From positions 1 to 64,000 of the forward strand of contig CAIQBO010000020.1 of the NCBI GenBank assembly GCA_903870145.1: 64,000 nt of DNA, given 5' to 3'. The notes beneath the pieces were generated by a model. That model was given only the letters and a program-made list of their open reading frames with translations, had not been told where the DNA came from and did no database searches. Of this stretch, positions 63,565-64,000 are shown in pieces. The position numbers were made by a program, and so were the translations under genes. Positions within the stretch are counted from its first letter, which is position 1. Every line of letters starts with the position of its first letter. The stretch comes from an uncultured Burkholderiales bacterium (GTDB lineage: Bacteria; Pseudomonadota; Gammaproteobacteria; Burkholderiales; Burkholderiaceae_C).

Positions 63565-63693
63565 TGGCCTGGCGAAAACTTTACTTAGCAAGGGGGAGTC
63601 CACATCGACGATGTTGAAACCTCTTAGTTAAAAACAAAAAAACATATTTTCAAATTTAAATTTTAGGCAACTGCAAAGTTTTAGGAGAGCACC
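63565..63693 (+). promoter_or_regulatory. ftsA-ftsZ intergenic leader
   Basis: A 129-bp AT-rich gap, the first of real size since the mraZ promoter. It holds a 12-bp palindrome AAATTTAAATTT (63652-63663) and TTTTAGG repeated at 63661-63667 and 63679-63685; the second copy is part of the ribosome site AGGAGAG. TTGAAA at 63614-63619 is a -35 candidate without a well-spaced -10. A separate ftsZ promoter is likely. Confidence 0.5.
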
Positions 63694-64000
63694 ATGAGCA
63701 TTGAAATGATCCAAGTCGAAGAGTTCAACCAAGGTACACAGATCAAAGTGATCGGTGTCGGCGGCGGCGGGGGCAACGCTGTTGAACACATGATTGAGCG
63801 CCATGTACAGGGCGTTGAATTCATTTGTGCCAACACCGATGCACAGGCCTTGGCCCGCAGCGCGGCACACCGCTTCATTCAGTTGGGCCACACCGGTTTG
63901 GGCGCAGGCAGCAAACCAGAAAAAGGCCGAGATGCGGCGCAAGAGGCTGAGGAAGATATTCGAGCGGCGATCGAAGGCGCGCACATGCTGTTCATCACCG
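63694..64000 (+). CDS. ftsZ: Cell division protein FtsZ, N-terminal part (cut by window end)
   Basis: Tubulin-like GTPase that forms the Z ring. The visible 102 residues include the start [19 protein letters not shown] (nucleotide-binding loop), [11 protein letters not shown], and [21 protein letters not shown]. The tubulin GGGTGTG signature lies beyond the window edge. The ATG follows AGGAGAG. The frame is open to the last base. Confidence 0.97.
   Translation, partial: MSIEMIQVEEFNQGTQIKVIGVGGGGGNAVEHMIERHVQGVEFICANTDAQALARSAAHRFIQLGHTGLGAGSKPEKGRDAAQEAEEDIRAAIEGAHMLFIT

Noticed and set aside
1-64000. CRISPR arrays, tRNA genes, insertion sequences, prophage
   Set aside because: No regularly spaced repeats, cloverleaf-like sequences, transposase or phage proteins were seen in any frame examined.

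Overview
The window looks like chromosomal core DNA of a betaproteobacterium in the Burkholderiales, most likely Comamonadaceae (Limnohabitans, Rhodoferax or Polaromonas-like). The grounds are gene order (rplM-rpsI-erpA-anmK-tyrS; dapF-DUF484-xerC; a full mraZ-to-ftsZ division cluster with ddl between murC and ftsQ), protein wording typical of that family, GC-rich wobble positions, and short intergenic gaps. I see no tRNA or rRNA gene, transposase, prophage or CRISPR array. The only structured RNA gene is rnpB.

Layout. 0-1.6 kb: ribosomal proteins L13 and S9, a terminator, a shortened BrnA-like ORF and the Fe-S carrier erpA. 1.6-5.6 kb: anmK and an M23 peptidase (minus strand), then tyrS. 5.6-11.2 kb: a CDF metal exporter, dbpA, ybeY/phoH and ruvAB. 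11.2-16.7 kb: a phosphatase, a DUF4136 lipoprotein, ttcA, folB and a pteridine-reductase-like SDR (minus strand), then a MidA-type methyltransferase, DUF2905, a small unknown protein and infA. 16.7-21.1 kb: cca, a GST, a DUF2817 peptidase and an M20 amidohydrolase. 21.2-28.8 kb: a molybdopterin oxidoreductase with a PHA-system protein, a soluble lytic transglycosylase, a 5-FCL-type protein, a TetR regulator with an MBL-fold protein, and a DUF6279 lipoprotein. 28.8-37.4 kb: glmU, an Lrp-type regulator, glmS, an EamA transporter, an outer-membrane-like protein, a large FAD protein and cysK. 37.4-47.4 kb: rnpB, an Rrf2/IscR-like regulator, a pseudouridine synthase-like protein, a NUDIX-MBL fusion, dapF, DUF484, xerC, rlmI, a COG0523 GTPase and dksA. 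47.4-64 kb: mraZ, rsmH, ftsL, ftsI, murE, murF, mraY, murD, ftsW, murG, murC, ddl, ftsQ, ftsA and the first third of ftsZ.

Cell-wall biology is the main theme. glmU and glmS make UDP-GlcNAc, dapF makes meso-diaminopimelate, the dcw cluster builds and inserts the septal wall, Slt and the M23 enzyme cut it, and AnmK recycles the anhydro-MurNAc released. A second theme is translation and RNA: L13, S9, IF-1, TyrRS, CCA transferase, TtcA, RlmI, RsmH, YbeY, DbpA, RNase P RNA.

No wholly new multi-gene system is evident. The interesting signals are smaller: start codons 6-8 nt after -10-like hexamers (candidate leaderless genes) at six loci; divergent genes with 0-20 bp between start codons and four convergent pairs sharing stop codons; an IscR-like regulator with no cysteine; a DksA with one zinc-finger cysteine and a long histone-H1-like tail, preceded by a 28-codon ORF; four 10-bp-phased MraZ boxes; a perfect 17-bp palindrome between a TetR gene and an MBL-fold gene whose metal motif is degraded; and a G10 run inside anmK.
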